A stretch of 26,977 nucleotides of DNA from Euryarchaeota archaeon UBA259 (GCA_002506275.1 DAXG01000040.1:1-26977), one strand, 5' to 3'; positions 8,786 to 17,462 are shown, counted from the stretch's first letter. The notes: a model not told the origin generated them from the letters alone. Translations and numbers: made by a program.

Positions 8786-11743
8786 TCACAAATCGTCGAG
8801 TTCGTCCAAAAGTTCCAGGTCATCGTCTTCTTCAACAACCGGTTCTGGAATCGACTCTTCAGGGACAATATTGGCTTCAAATTCCTCATCAACCCAATTT
8901 AATTTGGATTCCGTATGAACACCTGACGATTGACCTCGACGATACACTGCAAAGACCATCACGATGACAAGTCCTGCTCCAAGTACCAGCGTTTCTGACC
9001 CTGGATTGACAACTTCATTCATGAGACAACCAATACCGTTGCAGTTGGTTTGGTAGGTGAACGGTACAATTTGGGTGTATTCTGCATCGTAGGGAACTTC
9101 TTCATCCATTGGAGTGACCGTGAGTGTGAACTTGACTTGTTCCCCATCTTTGAGGTTGTCTGGAGGTGTCATCGAAACTGAGAAGTCTTTGTCCGAGTAA
9201 GCGGGCAAGGTAAGCAACAGGAAACTGCCTCCAGCTTGATCTGAGGATGCACGAATGACCCCCGTCCAGCCGTTTGGTTCGTCCAGTGTAATCACGACAT
9301 CAAGAGGAATGTTGTTGTCGTTCGAAATCTTGTAGTTGAGATTTCTTTGCTGATTGGATTCAAACTGAATAATTTCACTGCTGGAGTCGGTAATGGTGAT
9401 TCTTCCCGCTACGACTTCTTCTCGGACTTCAACGGTCACAGGCAGGTCGAAATATCGCGCTTCTTCTGAATCGACCCCTTCTTCAATGACACGGACAAAG
9501 ACGGTGTGAAGGCCTGCCTCAACGTTCTTACCAAGCGTCATGTCGAGTTTGAGGTCAACGTATTCATCCTGTTCAAGATAGACAACAACCATGTTTGATT
9601 CAGTGCCGTTGGAAATTTCATAATCCCATGTACCGTACATTGGACTTCCATCTGGCTCTTCAGTATTACGTTCAAGGTCACTTGGGTTAATGATTCGCCA
9701 TGTTGTTTGGCCCAGCCCTTCAGTTGAATCGGTAATACGCAAGTTGTAGTAAACCGAACTATCAGGTGCAACTGGACCCACTGTCCCAAGGGTACCGCCA
9801 TCGGAATCGGCTATGACTTCAACAAGAATACCAAACGTTCTGTGAACGGTAAAGGCCACATCTGTGGTGAGGGAAGTATCGCTCGAACTCGAGACAGAGA
9901 AACGAACCAACCCAATATCTTGGGCATCACGCTCGCTTGGAGGGAATACATCCATTCGAACGGTGAGGATTTGGTTGGAGCCAATATCGGGTGTCAATGA
10001 GTAAATTCCTTCTTCAGAGAGTTCCATGCCTGTATCGTTGTCGTAGAACTTGTATTGCCAGGCATCAGGCAGATCAGTCACTCGAAGGCGGAAAGCATCC
10101 GTGATGAATCCGGCATTGAACACATCGACGAAGAACTCGCCTTTGGTATCGCCAGCATCAACATAGTGAGAAAGTGTTTCGTCATAGGCTTCTGGACGGG
10201 TGGAATCAGCAATCTGAATTTGGTGCTCAAAGTCTTCAAAGACTGAAATTCGCGGTGGTGCAAGTACTTCAGACTCCTCAAGTGAGAGCGTGATGGTTTT
10301 GATTGAAACTTGGTCGTTTTGGGCATTCTCAGTATCTGCGTATGCCCGAGCCTCAATTTCAATGCTGCTCGGAGCCGATGTCAAGTCACCGTCGACCACG
10401 TCAAACGAAAGAATCGGTCGAGCAAACGAACCGCCACCGTTCAGTGTGTAGCCACCCGACTGGTCCCACACAGGGTCCGACCATGAGCTCGGGAACGGTG
10501 AGCCAACCAAATCAAAGATGACGTTCATGGAAGAAGAAGTTGAGCCAGTATGTTCAATCAAGAACTCAATACTGGATGTTTGACCCGGTGCAATCAGCAC
10601 CGTGTCGGGCTGTGAAGAAGGAAGAGAGAGATACATATCGTATTCGATGAAGGTGATTCCTGGATGCTCGAACACAAGCGTGTGACCTTGTAAATCGCTG
10701 ATCTCGAGTTGCAAGGGATATTCTCCAGCGGTCGTACCTGAATCATAGGTAAACGTGTAGTTCCCAATGAGTCCTTCGTTATCGAGCTTCAAATCATCGT
10801 CCTCAAAGGACTTGTCAAAGACGGAGTTTGCTCCGTTTGGTGTGCTCAAAATCAAGTCGACACCTTGTATGTCATCGCGGCCAAAAGCATCACGGACATC
10901 CACGGTAAATTGCATGGTTCGAAATTCTGGGCGATGGTTCGGAGACCATTCAGTCACTTCAGGGTCGGTAAAACTTGCACCTGGGCGGTGGACTTTGACC
11001 GAAGAATCCGCCAGTGCATTCGCCTTGAGTTCAAGTTTTGAGAATCCATTGGTCTGTTCAACATCTCCAAAGGCGACATTGACTTCACAATTGTCTCCTC
11101 CAATACCGCCGCCACCGCTGCTTTCACAGGTCGCTTGCGCATCGATGTCAAGTTCAATCTGTTTTCCGTTCTCGACGGTAAAACCGTTTGATGAGATTTC
11201 AAAATCGATGACGCTCAATGTCCACGGGCAAGCACTGGTTCCGAATGTCCCGCCTGTACAAGGGTCTTCAATGGTCTCGGAGTACGAATCGATTTCACTG
11301 CCGCCAGCACCAAGCGAATAGGTAATGTCTGCTGTCGAGCCAGTTGTACCTCTGAATTGAATGTACAATGAAAGAGTCACAAGGTCCGTGCTTCCACGGC
11401 CATACACTTGCAAGTCAGAAATCATTTCAGGTGATTGGAAGGTGAGACCGCCGAGTGCACTCTCTTCTTGGTGTGAGCCGGATGGCTCTTCGGTGGTGAT
11501 GGAACCATCTCCACCGCTTTCAGAAGTCATTTCATCAAGGTACAGGTCATAGGATTGACACGATGTGCAATCACCGCTTGATGCAGAAATAATAGGCGCC
11601 TCAGCCAGCGTTTTTTCCTCAATGGAAATCGAGTCCGTGGGTGCCGAGATTGGCAGTACTGAGCCAACCATGAGGACAACCAGAAGCATTGGTAAAAGTC
11701 GATTCACTGAAGTTGAATGTTGAGAGGACACCCTGTTCACCAT
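8786..11743 (-). CDS. Secreted, C-terminally membrane-anchored beta-sandwich protein (985 aa)
   Basis: The N-terminus is a signal peptide with a hydrophobic core LLPMLLVVLMVGSVLPI (about 16-32). A Cys pair follows (CTSC), then a Gly/Ser-rich beta region to about 250 with scattered Cys. The rest is a run of Ig-like or CARDB/NEW3-like beta domains with alternating hydrophobic strands and no catalytic motif that I recognise. One membrane helix lies at about 917-934, followed by a 51-residue, strongly acidic cytoplasmic tail ending LLDELDDL. The protein is likely displayed outside the cell with its tail inside, as a surface structural or binding component. It lies 180 bases upstream of the giant surface-protein gene on the same strand, so the two may work in the same surface layer; this is inference. 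The ATG start directly precedes a good signal peptide. Exact family unknown. Confidence 0.85.
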   Translation of the reverse strand: MVNRVSSQHSTSVNRLLPMLLVVLMVGSVLPISAPTDSISIEEKTLAEAPIISASSGDCTSCQSYDLYLDEMTSESGGDGSITTEEPSGSHQEESALGGLTFQSPEMISDLQVYGRGSTDLVTLSLYIQFRGTTGSTADITYSLGAGGSEIDSYSETIEDPCTGGTFGTSACPWTLSVIDFEISSNGFTVENGKQIELDIDAQATCESSGGGGIGGDNCEVNVAFGDVEQTNGFSKLELKANALADSSVKVHRPGASFTDPEVTEWSPNHRPEFRTMQFTVDVRDAFGRDDIQGVDLILSTPNGANSVFDKSFEDDDLKLDNEGLIGNYTFTYDSGTTAGEYPLQLEISDLQGHTLVFEHPGITFIEYDMYLSLPSSQPDTVLIAPGQTSSIEFLIEHTGSTSSSMNVIFDLVGSPFPSSWSDPVWDQSGGYTLNGGGSFARPILSFDVVDGDLTSAPSSIEIEARAYADTENAQNDQVSIKTITLSLEESEVLAPPRISVFEDFEHQIQIADSTRPEAYDETLSHYVDAGDTKGEFFVDVFNAGFITDAFRLRVTDLPDAWQYKFYDNDTGMELSEEGIYSLTPDIGSNQILTVRMDVFPPSERDAQDIGLVRFSVSSSSDTSLTTDVAFTVHRTFGILVEVIADSDGGTLGTVGPVAPDSSVYYNLRITDSTEGLGQTTWRIINPSDLERNTEEPDGSPMYGTWDYEISNGTESNMVVVYLEQDEYVDLKLDMTLGKNVEAGLHTVFVRVIEEGVDSEEARYFDLPVTVEVREEVVAGRITITDSSSEIIQFESNQQRNLNYKISNDNNIPLDVVITLDEPNGWTGVIRASSDQAGGSFLLLTLPAYSDKDFSVSMTPPDNLKDGEQVKFTLTVTPMDEEVPYDAEYTQIVPFTYQTNCNGIGCLMNEVVNPGSETLVLGAGLVIVMVFAVYRRGQSSGVHTESKLNWVDEEFEANIVPEESIPEPVVEEDDDLELLDELDDL

Positions 11744-11764
11744 CTCGGCCTGTCCCTCCGACTG

Positions 11765-11770
11765 TTAAAC
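11765..11770 (-). promoter_or_regulatory. Weak TATA-like element before the 985-aa protein gene
   Basis: GTTTAA on the minus strand ends 22 bases before ATG 11743. It is short and flanked by G/C, so it is the weakest member of the set of boxes with this spacing. Confidence 0.3.
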
Positions 11771-11792
11771 GGTTTTGCATTGGTTGTTCATG

Positions 11793-11814
11793 AAAACCCC
11801 CCTCTACGAGGGGG
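11793..11814 (-). terminator. Hairpin plus T-run downstream of tRNA-Leu
   Basis: On the minus strand CCCCCTC and GAGGGGG form a perfect 7-bp stem with a 3-base loop, followed by TTTT. It sits 20 bases beyond the tRNA 3' end and before the next gene on the same strand, so it is well placed to end the tRNA transcript. Archaeal termination depends mostly on the T-run, so the role of the stem is uncertain. Confidence 0.5.
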
Positions 11815-11833
11815 AACCGGAAAGTGAATCAAA

Positions 11834-11917
11834 TGCAGGGGGTGGGATACGAACCCACGAACCCATACGGGACCGGATCTTAAGCCCGGCGCCTTTGACC
11901 ACCTCAGCCACCCCTGC
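11834..11917 (-). tRNA. tRNA-Leu (anticodon TAA)
   Basis: The minus strand folds as a class II tRNA. The 7-bp acceptor stem is GCAGGGG/CCCCTGC with discriminator A. A D-arm contains GGCTGAG and TGGTCAAAGG. The anticodon stem CCGGG/TCCGG carries loop CTTAAGA, giving anticodon TAA for the Leu codon UUA. A long variable arm follows, then a T-arm with GGGTTCGTATCCC. No intron is visible and CCA is not encoded (TTT follows the discriminator base). The gene lies between the SDR gene and the 985-aa surface-protein gene, all on the minus strand. Confidence 0.93.
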
Positions 11918-11934
11918 AGGTAGCCGTACCTGCA
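11915..11934. repeat. 8-bp perfect hairpin abutting the 5' end of tRNA-Leu
   Basis: TGCAGGTA and TACCTGCA are perfect complements with a 4-base loop. One arm overlaps the first three bases of the mature tRNA, so this leader hairpin would compete with the acceptor stem. It could influence 5' processing, end the SDR transcript, or mark an old junction. Confidence 0.45.
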
Positions 11935-11966
11935 ACAGGATTTGAAGAAAACCCTTCGCCACTTGG

Positions 11967-12740
11967 CTAAGGAGCAACGGACCAACCACCGTCAACTTCG
12001 ATGATTTGCCCGGATAAGTAAGGCGAATCAAGTAGGAAATTGACGGTATTGGCGACGTCTTCAACCTCTCCGGCGCGTCCGAGCGGAATCTTCTCAACTA
12101 CGGAGGCAAAGTGCTCAGCTTCCCATTCAGCTGCCATGATTGCTCCAGGAGCAACGCAGTTCACTCGGACTTCTGGCGCTAAATCACCTGCGAGATTCAT
12201 CATGAGTTGACGAAGAGCCGCTTTGCTTGAGGTATAGTGAGAGAGTCCTTTCCAAGCACGCCCGAGTGATGTATCAATCATCCCGATGACACAACCGTTC
12301 GCGTTCTTGAGCGGCTCGATGAGTCGCTGAGTTAGAAGGAAAGGAACCTCCACATGGATTCGATTGTTGAGGCGTAGTTCTGCAAGAGAAACTTCTTCAA
12401 AGTCCATCGAATTATAGATTGAAGCATTGTGGACTAAGCCGTGCAATCCACCGTTGTTTTTCACGGATTCATGAGCCAGAACATGCTCGATAAGTTGGTT
12501 CAATTCACCGTCGCTGTCAAGGTCCGCTTTGACAATTTCTGCCGTTGCCGGTATGCCGGTTTCACGCTGATATTCATCAAGTAAGAGTTGAGCCTCTGCA
12601 AATGAACTCCGCACATGAAGAAAAACAAACCATCCTTCAGACAAAAGTTTCGTCGCAATAGCTGCTCCAATCCGCTTACCGCTGCCGGTTATGAGTGCAA
12701 CCCGTTGTCCCATGAACTCGACCAACACATCAACCCTCAT
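11967..12740 (-). CDS. Short-chain dehydrogenase/reductase of pteridine reductase (PTR1/FolM) type
   Basis: This is a Rossmann-fold NAD(P)H oxidoreductase of about 257 residues, the usual SDR length. The nucleotide motif TGSGKRIG lies near residue 20, and VRSSFAEA after beta-2 resembles the PTR1 NADPH-binding HRSAAEA pattern. The NNAG-type motif appears as HNAS. The active site has Y169 and K173 in YTSSK. The usual catalytic Ser is replaced by Asp156 in GMIDTS, as in pteridine reductases, and VDGGWS closes the fold. From this I infer reduction of a pterin or related compound, but the substrate is not proven. ATG 12740 is chosen over TTG 12743; ATG 12713, just before GQRVALITG, is also plausible. 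The gene diverges from lipA across 123 bases. Confidence 0.8.
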   Translation of the reverse strand: MRVDVLVEFMGQRVALITGSGKRIGAAIATKLLSEGWFVFLHVRSSFAEAQLLLDEYQRETGIPATAEIVKADLDSDGELNQLIEHVLAHESVKNNGGLHGLVHNASIYNSMDFEEVSLAELRLNNRIHVEVPFLLTQRLIEPLKNANGCVIGMIDTSLGRAWKGLSHYTSSKAALRQLMMNLAGDLAPEVRVNCVAPGAIMAAEWEAEHFASVVEKIPLGRAGEVEDVANTVNFLLDSPYLSGQIIEVDGGWSVAP

Positions 12741-12851
12741 CAATGCTGTTAAACATGCATACAGTCAATACTTTGAACAAACAAAATCAAGATGTTTACA
12801 AATGCAGTCCAAAGTACACCTTTTTGAAAGGCAAAGCATCGGGTAAAACAA

Positions 12852-12857
12852 GGGGGA
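12852..12857 (+). promoter_or_regulatory. Ribosome-binding site deciding the lipA GTG start
   Basis: GGGGGA lies 6 bases before GTG 12864. The next in-frame ATG (12885) has no purine-rich site at a usable distance, so GTG is preferred. The A/T-rich stretch at about 12794-12804 (GTTTACAAATG) could hold the TATA box, giving a short leader that includes this site. Confidence 0.5.
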
Positions 12858-12863
12858 GCAGAG

Positions 12864-13892
12864 GTGTCCGGCAAACAACTTCCGATGGCGAGTAAAACGC
12901 CTCCTGCATTGCGCCCAAAACCAAAGCGAGAAAGGCTACCCTCTTGGTTCAAAACTACACTTCCATCTGGAGAACAGCAGGCTCTCTTTAACAAGACAAA
13001 GGCGGCAGTGAAAGACAACGCCCTTCACACCGTCTGTCAAGAAGCACGCTGCCCGAATATTCACGATTGTTGGGCAAGCGGCGATGCCACCTTCATGATT
13101 GCTGGCCAAGAATGTACCAGAGGATGTCGATTCTGTGCAGTTGGAACCATCAAAACTCCTCCTCCTCTTGAGGTCAATGAGCCGAAACAATTGGCTGATG
13201 CTGTGGATTCAATGAATTTACGCCATGTCGTGATCACGGTCGTCAACAGAGATGACCTGCCGGACAGTGGTGCAGAGCATTACAAATCGTGTATCGATGC
13301 AGTTCATGAGCGAAGCCCTGAAATCACGCTTGAGTTGCTGTGCTCGGATTTAGCAGGCGACCACGACGCACTCGAACTTCTTCTACGCGAGAGTCCGTTG
13401 TCCGTTTTCGCCCACAATGTCGAGTGCGTACCGCGGCTTGATACAACGGTGCGTGACCACCGTGCGTCCTTTTCTCAATCGTTGGAAATCCTCAGACAAG
13501 CAAAAGTGCTTCGACCGGACATCATTACGAAATCTTCACTGATGGTTGGGGTTGGAGAAACCGACCAAGAGATTACCGAAGCCTTGCACCTCTTGCGTGA
13601 AGCAAACGTTGACCTTATCACCATCGGCCAGTACCTTGCCCCCTCTGCAAAACACCTCACAGTAGACCGATTCCCTGAACCTGAGATGTACGATATGTGG
13701 GCGCTTCAAGCCATCGAAATGGGCTTTGCAGGGATTGCGAGTGGCCCTCTTGTTCGTTCCTCATTCAAAGCGGGATTACTGCTTCGTAAAACACTCGACT
13801 CAAACAATCAAGAAACAATGCCTGGTGCATATGTCTACGTCGCTCAACCCCATAGCGATTCACCGGCACCACTTAAGACAGAGATGGAGTGA
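12864..13892 (+). CDS. lipA: Lipoyl synthase (radical SAM)
   Basis: LipA inserts two sulfurs into octanoyl groups attached to lipoyl domains. The auxiliary 4Fe-4S cluster motif is C58-x4-C63-x5-C69. The radical-SAM cluster motif is C84-x3-C88-x2-C91 in CTRGCRFC. The family signatures NRDDLPDSGA and the C-terminal RSSF, which supplies the unusual Ser ligand, are present; most relatives have RSSY. Length 342 is slightly long because of a basic N-terminus. The gene starts a five-gene operon: its stop is 9 bases before bkdA1, whose site GAGGTG overlaps the lipA stop codon. Placement next to the E2 gene suggests it serves this complex. No octanoyl transferase or lipoate ligase is in the window, so the octanoyl donor step must be encoded elsewhere. 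Confidence 0.96.
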   Translation: MSGKQLPMASKTPPALRPKPKRERLPSWFKTTLPSGEQQALFNKTKAAVKDNALHTVCQEARCPNIHDCWASGDATFMIAGQECTRGCRFCAVGTIKTPPPLEVNEPKQLADAVDSMNLRHVVITVVNRDDLPDSGAEHYKSCIDAVHERSPEITLELLCSDLAGDHDALELLLRESPLSVFAHNVECVPRLDTTVRDHRASFSQSLEILRQAKVLRPDIITKSSLMVGVGETDQEITEALHLLREANVDLITIGQYLAPSAKHLTVDRFPEPEMYDMWALQAIEMGFAGIASGPLVRSSFKAGLLLRKTLDSNNQETMPGAYVYVAQPHSDSPAPLKTEME

Positions 13893-13901
13893 GGTGGAAC
13901 A

Positions 13902-15143
13902 ATGACCGAGAGAGTGACTGCCACGACAAAGCCGTACACAATCGGGCGACCGCCGTTCCGACCGGGCGAGGACGCTGATTTCGGTGGCAAGTTCAGCGAA
14001 CAACCCGGTGATTTGAATCGACCTGACCCCGCATCATGCACCGCACAAGACACCGTCCCTCACGCATCCGGTTTGATACGGGTACTCGATGACAACGGGG
14101 TTGCAAGCGGGGAATGGAATCCAATGCTGGATGCAGAGACGTTGATTCAAGGTCTTGAATACATGATGCGGTTGAGAATATTCGATGACCGAATGATGAA
14201 GATGCAGCGAACGGGTAAACTCTCCTTCTACATGCGCTCTTTTGGTGAAGAAGCAATCGCCATTGCTCAAACAATGGCACTCGAGACACAGGACTGGATT
14301 TTCCCATCTTACCGTCAACCAGGCGCTCAATTTGTTCGTGGACGTGACATGGTGAGTATGATTTGCCACTGCATTGGTAATACAGAAGACAACGTGAAAG
14401 GCCGTCAAATGCCCGTCCACTACACCTGGAAACCGGGACGATTCATTTCGATTTCCTCTCCTGTCGGGACCCAATTTTCCCAAGCGGTCGGAGTTGCAAT
14501 GGCCAGCGCCTACAAGGGCGACGATGAAGTCTGCATTTCATGGCTCGGTGATGGGACATCTGCTCAAGGAGATTATCACTATGCTCTCAACTTCGCTTCC
14601 ACCTTCAAACCACCAGTGATTCTCAATGTTGTCAACAACCAGTGGGCCATTTCCACCCACGCAAACTTAGCAACAGGTGGACGCACATTCGCTGAGCGTG
14701 GACTTGCTTACGACATTCCATCGATGCGAGTTGATGGCAACGATTTCCTCGCTCTTTACAGCGTGACCAAATGGGCTCGGCTACGAGCAGCTGCCGGACT
14801 CGGCGCAACGCACATCGAAGTCTACACCTATCGAGCAGGAGCCCACTCCTCATCGGACGACTCATCTGCTTACCGTCCGAAAGATGAATTCAAGCAATGG
14901 CCTGGTGGCGACCCCATTCTGCGTCTTAAGGAGCATCTCATCAAAGCTGAACTCTGGGACGAACAACGCCATGTTGAACTCGCAAAGAAAATCGATGAAG
15001 AGGTCATGACCTCCTACAAGGCTGCATGTGAATTCGGAGATTTGGCAAGTGGGCCCTATCCACCGGCCTCAACCATCTTTACTGAAGTCTATGAAACCGT
15101 GCCATGGCATGTTCAAGAACAACGAGAGGAACTCGGGAAGTGA
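13902..15143 (+). CDS. bkdA1: Branched-chain 2-oxoacid dehydrogenase E1 alpha subunit
   Basis: E1 alpha, with E1 beta, decarboxylates 2-oxoacids derived from Val, Leu and Ile using thiamine diphosphate and passes the acyl group to E2. The ThDP/Mg motif runs from GDG (216-218) to NN (245-246). The loop HSSSDDSSAYR near 315-325 and the segments GRQMPVHY and RVDGNDFLALY are characteristic of branched-chain rather than pyruvate E1. Length 413 and the extended N-terminus resemble the Pseudomonas BkdA1 type as I remember it. The ATG is preceded 5 bases upstream by GAGGTG, which overlaps the lipA stop. The next gene follows after 9 bases with the same arrangement. An annotation as pyruvate dehydrogenase E1 alpha is possible in databases but fits the motifs less well. 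Confidence 0.92.
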   Translation: MTERVTATTKPYTIGRPPFRPGEDADFGGKFSEQPGDLNRPDPASCTAQDTVPHASGLIRVLDDNGVASGEWNPMLDAETLIQGLEYMMRLRIFDDRMMKMQRTGKLSFYMRSFGEEAIAIAQTMALETQDWIFPSYRQPGAQFVRGRDMVSMICHCIGNTEDNVKGRQMPVHYTWKPGRFISISSPVGTQFSQAVGVAMASAYKGDDEVCISWLGDGTSAQGDYHYALNFASTFKPPVILNVVNNQWAISTHANLATGGRTFAERGLAYDIPSMRVDGNDFLALYSVTKWARLRAAAGLGATHIEVYTYRAGAHSSSDDSSAYRPKDEFKQWPGGDPILRLKEHLIKAELWDEQRHVELAKKIDEEVMTSYKAACEFGDLASGPYPPASTIFTEVYETVPWHVQEQREELGK

Positions 15144-15152
15144 GGTGCTGAT

Positions 15153-16163
15153 ATGGTAGAAATGAACATGATAAAAGCACTGAACTCCGCACTTGAAGTT
15201 CAACTGACCAAAGACAAGAACGTCGTGATCTTTGGCGAGGATGTCGGGTTTTTCGGCGGCGTATTCCGAGTCACGGATGGATTGCAAGAGAAATTCGGAG
15301 AACACAGAGTCTTCGACTCACCGCTCGCTGAAGGCGGCATCGCTGCGATTGCAATGGGTATGGGCCTCAACGGTTTGCGACCTGTTGCTGAAATTCAATT
15401 TGCGGACTACATCTTCCCGGCATACGACCAAATCGTCAATGAAATTGCCAAAGTTCGCCATCGCTCAGGTGGAGAATTTACTGCACCGCTCACGTTCCGC
15501 ACACCTGCCGGTGGTGGAATTAAAGGTGGACATCACCATTCACAATCACCTGAAGCACAATTCACACATACACCCGGTCTCAAGGTTGTTTACTGCTCAA
15601 ATCCATACAATGCGAAGGGGTTGCTTACCGCAGCCATTGAGTGCAACGACCCGGTCATTTTCTTTGAACCAAAGCGATGCTACCGAGGCCCGTTTTACGG
15701 CGACCCGCACAACGTCCCGACATGGGCTGGACACCCCGACAGCGATGTGCCTGAAGAACACTTCACCGTTCCACTTGAACAAGCGCGTATCGTTCGCGAA
15801 GGCAGCGCTTGCACCGTCATTGCCTGGGGTACAATGGTTCACGTGAGTGAACAAGCCATCAAGGATTCTGGAATCGATTGCGAATTAATCGACTTGCAAA
15901 CTTTGGTCCCTTGGGACAGAGATACGGTTGTCAATTCAATCAAGAAGACGGGTCGATGCGTCATCGTTCACGAAGCTCCAAAGACCAGCGGATTCGGTGC
16001 TGAAATGAGTGCATCGATTCAAGAACGCTGCTTCTACCATTTGGAGGCGCCAATTACTCGAGTGACCGGATGGGACACACCCTTCCCTCACACAACAGAA
16101 TGGGATTACATCCCAAGTCCAGCGCGAATCGCTGAAGCAATAAAGAAAACACAGGAGGAATAA
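15153..16163 (+). CDS. bkdA2: Branched-chain 2-oxoacid dehydrogenase E1 beta subunit
   Basis: Partner of E1 alpha in the alpha2-beta2 decarboxylase. The start motif VVIFGEDVGFFGGVF, the ThDP-activating Glu60 in LAEGGI, IQFADYIFPAYDQIVNE and HSQSPEA (129-135) match branched-chain E1 beta. A segment after KRCYRGPF (about residues 175-200) is longer than in animal enzymes but is, as I recall, shared with Pseudomonas BkdA2, as is the C-terminal region around YHLEAPITRVTGWDTPFPH. Length 336 is normal. ATG 15153 has GAGGTG 5 bases upstream, overlapping the E1 alpha stop. An AGGAGG inside its last codons serves the following E2 gene, only 2 bases downstream. Confidence 0.93.
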   Translation: MVEMNMIKALNSALEVQLTKDKNVVIFGEDVGFFGGVFRVTDGLQEKFGEHRVFDSPLAEGGIAAIAMGMGLNGLRPVAEIQFADYIFPAYDQIVNEIAKVRHRSGGEFTAPLTFRTPAGGGIKGGHHHSQSPEAQFTHTPGLKVVYCSNPYNAKGLLTAAIECNDPVIFFEPKRCYRGPFYGDPHNVPTWAGHPDSDVPEEHFTVPLEQARIVREGSACTVIAWGTMVHVSEQAIKDSGIDCELIDLQTLVPWDRDTVVNSIKKTGRCVIVHEAPKTSGFGAEMSASIQERCFYHLEAPITRVTGWDTPFPHTTEWDYIPSPARIAEAIKKTQEE

Positions 16164-16165
16164 AT

Positions 16166-17452
16166 ATGGGAACATTTGCATTTAAAATGCCAGATATCGG
16201 AGAAGGCGTCGTCGAAGGCGAAGTCGTAGAATGGATGGTCGCTGTCGGAGACAGCGTCAAAGAAGACGACCCAATTCTTTCGGTAATGACCGATAAAGCA
16301 ACTGTAGAAATCCCATCGCCTGTTGACGGTAAAGTCACCAAAGTGATCGGAGAAGCCGGCGATATTCTACCTGTAGGCGTCGTCTGCATCGAATTCGAAG
16401 TTGAAGGTGACGGAAACGCTTCATCCACCGATGCTGCACCAGAACCTGAGGCTGCTCCGGCTCCAGAGCCAAAAGCAGAACCAAAACCTGCTCCAACTCC
16501 TGAACCTGCTGCTGCCCCAACACCTGCCCCTGCACCATCACCTGCAGCGGCCGTTGCACGAGCGCCAGGAACCAAGGCATTGGCAAGTCCAGCAGTACGT
16601 CAGAGAGCGCGTCAAGCCAACATCGACCTCAACTTCGTTGCTGGGTCCGGACCTGCTGGCCGTATCAGTCATGCTGACCTCGATGCTCACATTGCAGGCG
16701 GGGCAAGTGGCGCAAGCAGTACACGTCCAATGGGCGCTTCTGCCCGAGTTGAAAAGAACGGAACCGAAGACATCAAAGTTATCGGATTGCGAAGAAAGAT
16801 TGCTGAAGGCATGATTTCTTCGTACACAACCATTCCACACTTTTCATACTTCGAAGAAGTTGATGTCACTGCGCTTGAAGAACTGCGACAGCATCTCAAC
16901 GCTACCCGGCCTGAAGGTGCACCGAAACTCACCTATCTGCCCTTCATCATGCAAGCACTTGTCAAAGCACTCGAGGAACGACCAGAGTGCAACGCTCTTT
17001 ACGATGACGACTCAAACGTCGTCACTCGACATGAAGCCATCAACCTCGGTATTGCAACTCAAACCGACCGGGGCTTGTTTGTCCCTGTCGTCAAGCATGT
17101 CGAAGCCATGGACATATGGCAATCCGCTACGGAAATGACTCGAGTCACCAGCGCAACCCGTGATGGAAAAGCGACTGCAGATGACTTATCAGGTTCAACA
17201 TTCACCATTACAAGTCTTGGACGGCTCGGTGGATTAGGAGCAACACCAATCATCAACAAGCCAGAAGTGGGTATCCTCGGCGTTCACAACGCTAAAGACC
17301 GTGCAGTCGTCAAGGACGGAAACATTGTCATTCGTAGAATCATGAACCTCTCGTCCTCTTGGGACCACCGAGTTGTTGATGGCCACGATGGTGCAAGCCT
17401 TGTCCAACTGGTCAAGTCGTACCTTGAACATCCAGCAACCATCTTCATGTGA
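16166..17452 (+). CDS. bkdB: Dihydrolipoamide acyltransferase E2 of the branched-chain complex
   Basis: E2 is the core of the complex and moves the acyl group from E1 to CoA. The N-terminal lipoyl domain (about 1-82) carries the lipoylation Lys44 in TDKATVEIPSP. A long Ala/Pro/Glu swinging-arm linker (about 89-135) follows, then a peripheral-subunit-binding domain (about 137-182, with SPAVRQRARQANIDL and GPAGRISHADLD). The catalytic acyltransferase domain ends in DHRVVDG with His401 and Asp405. There is one lipoyl domain, and length 428 is typical for E2 of branched-chain type. A strong AGGAGG lies 7 bases upstream of the ATG. Lys44 is the expected substrate of LipA from the same operon. Confidence 0.95.
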   Translation: MGTFAFKMPDIGEGVVEGEVVEWMVAVGDSVKEDDPILSVMTDKATVEIPSPVDGKVTKVIGEAGDILPVGVVCIEFEVEGDGNASSTDAAPEPEAAPAPEPKAEPKPAPTPEPAAAPTPAPAPSPAAAVARAPGTKALASPAVRQRARQANIDLNFVAGSGPAGRISHADLDAHIAGGASGASSTRPMGASARVEKNGTEDIKVIGLRRKIAEGMISSYTTIPHFSYFEEVDVTALEELRQHLNATRPEGAPKLTYLPFIMQALVKALEERPECNALYDDDSNVVTRHEAINLGIATQTDRGLFVPVVKHVEAMDIWQSATEMTRVTSATRDGKATADDLSGSTFTITSLGRLGGLGATPIINKPEVGILGVHNAKDRAVVKDGNIVIRRIMNLSSSWDHRVVDGHDGASLVQLVKSYLEHPATIFM

Positions 17453-17462
17453 GGCGCTTTTC

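Noticed and set aside
11834..11917. tRNA-Leu as an integration site for a mobile element
   Set aside because: No integrase, direct repeat of the tRNA 3' end or element-like genes nearby; the flanking genes look like chromosomal genes.
16054..16575. 173-codon minus-strand frame of Gly/Ala repeats
   Set aside because: Antisense to the Ala/Pro-rich E2 linker; low-complexity shadow.
17373..17462. Upstream start for lpd inside bkdB
   Set aside because: The extra 30 residues are a frame-shifted reading of the conserved E2 C-terminus; ATG 17463 gives the normal family N-terminus.
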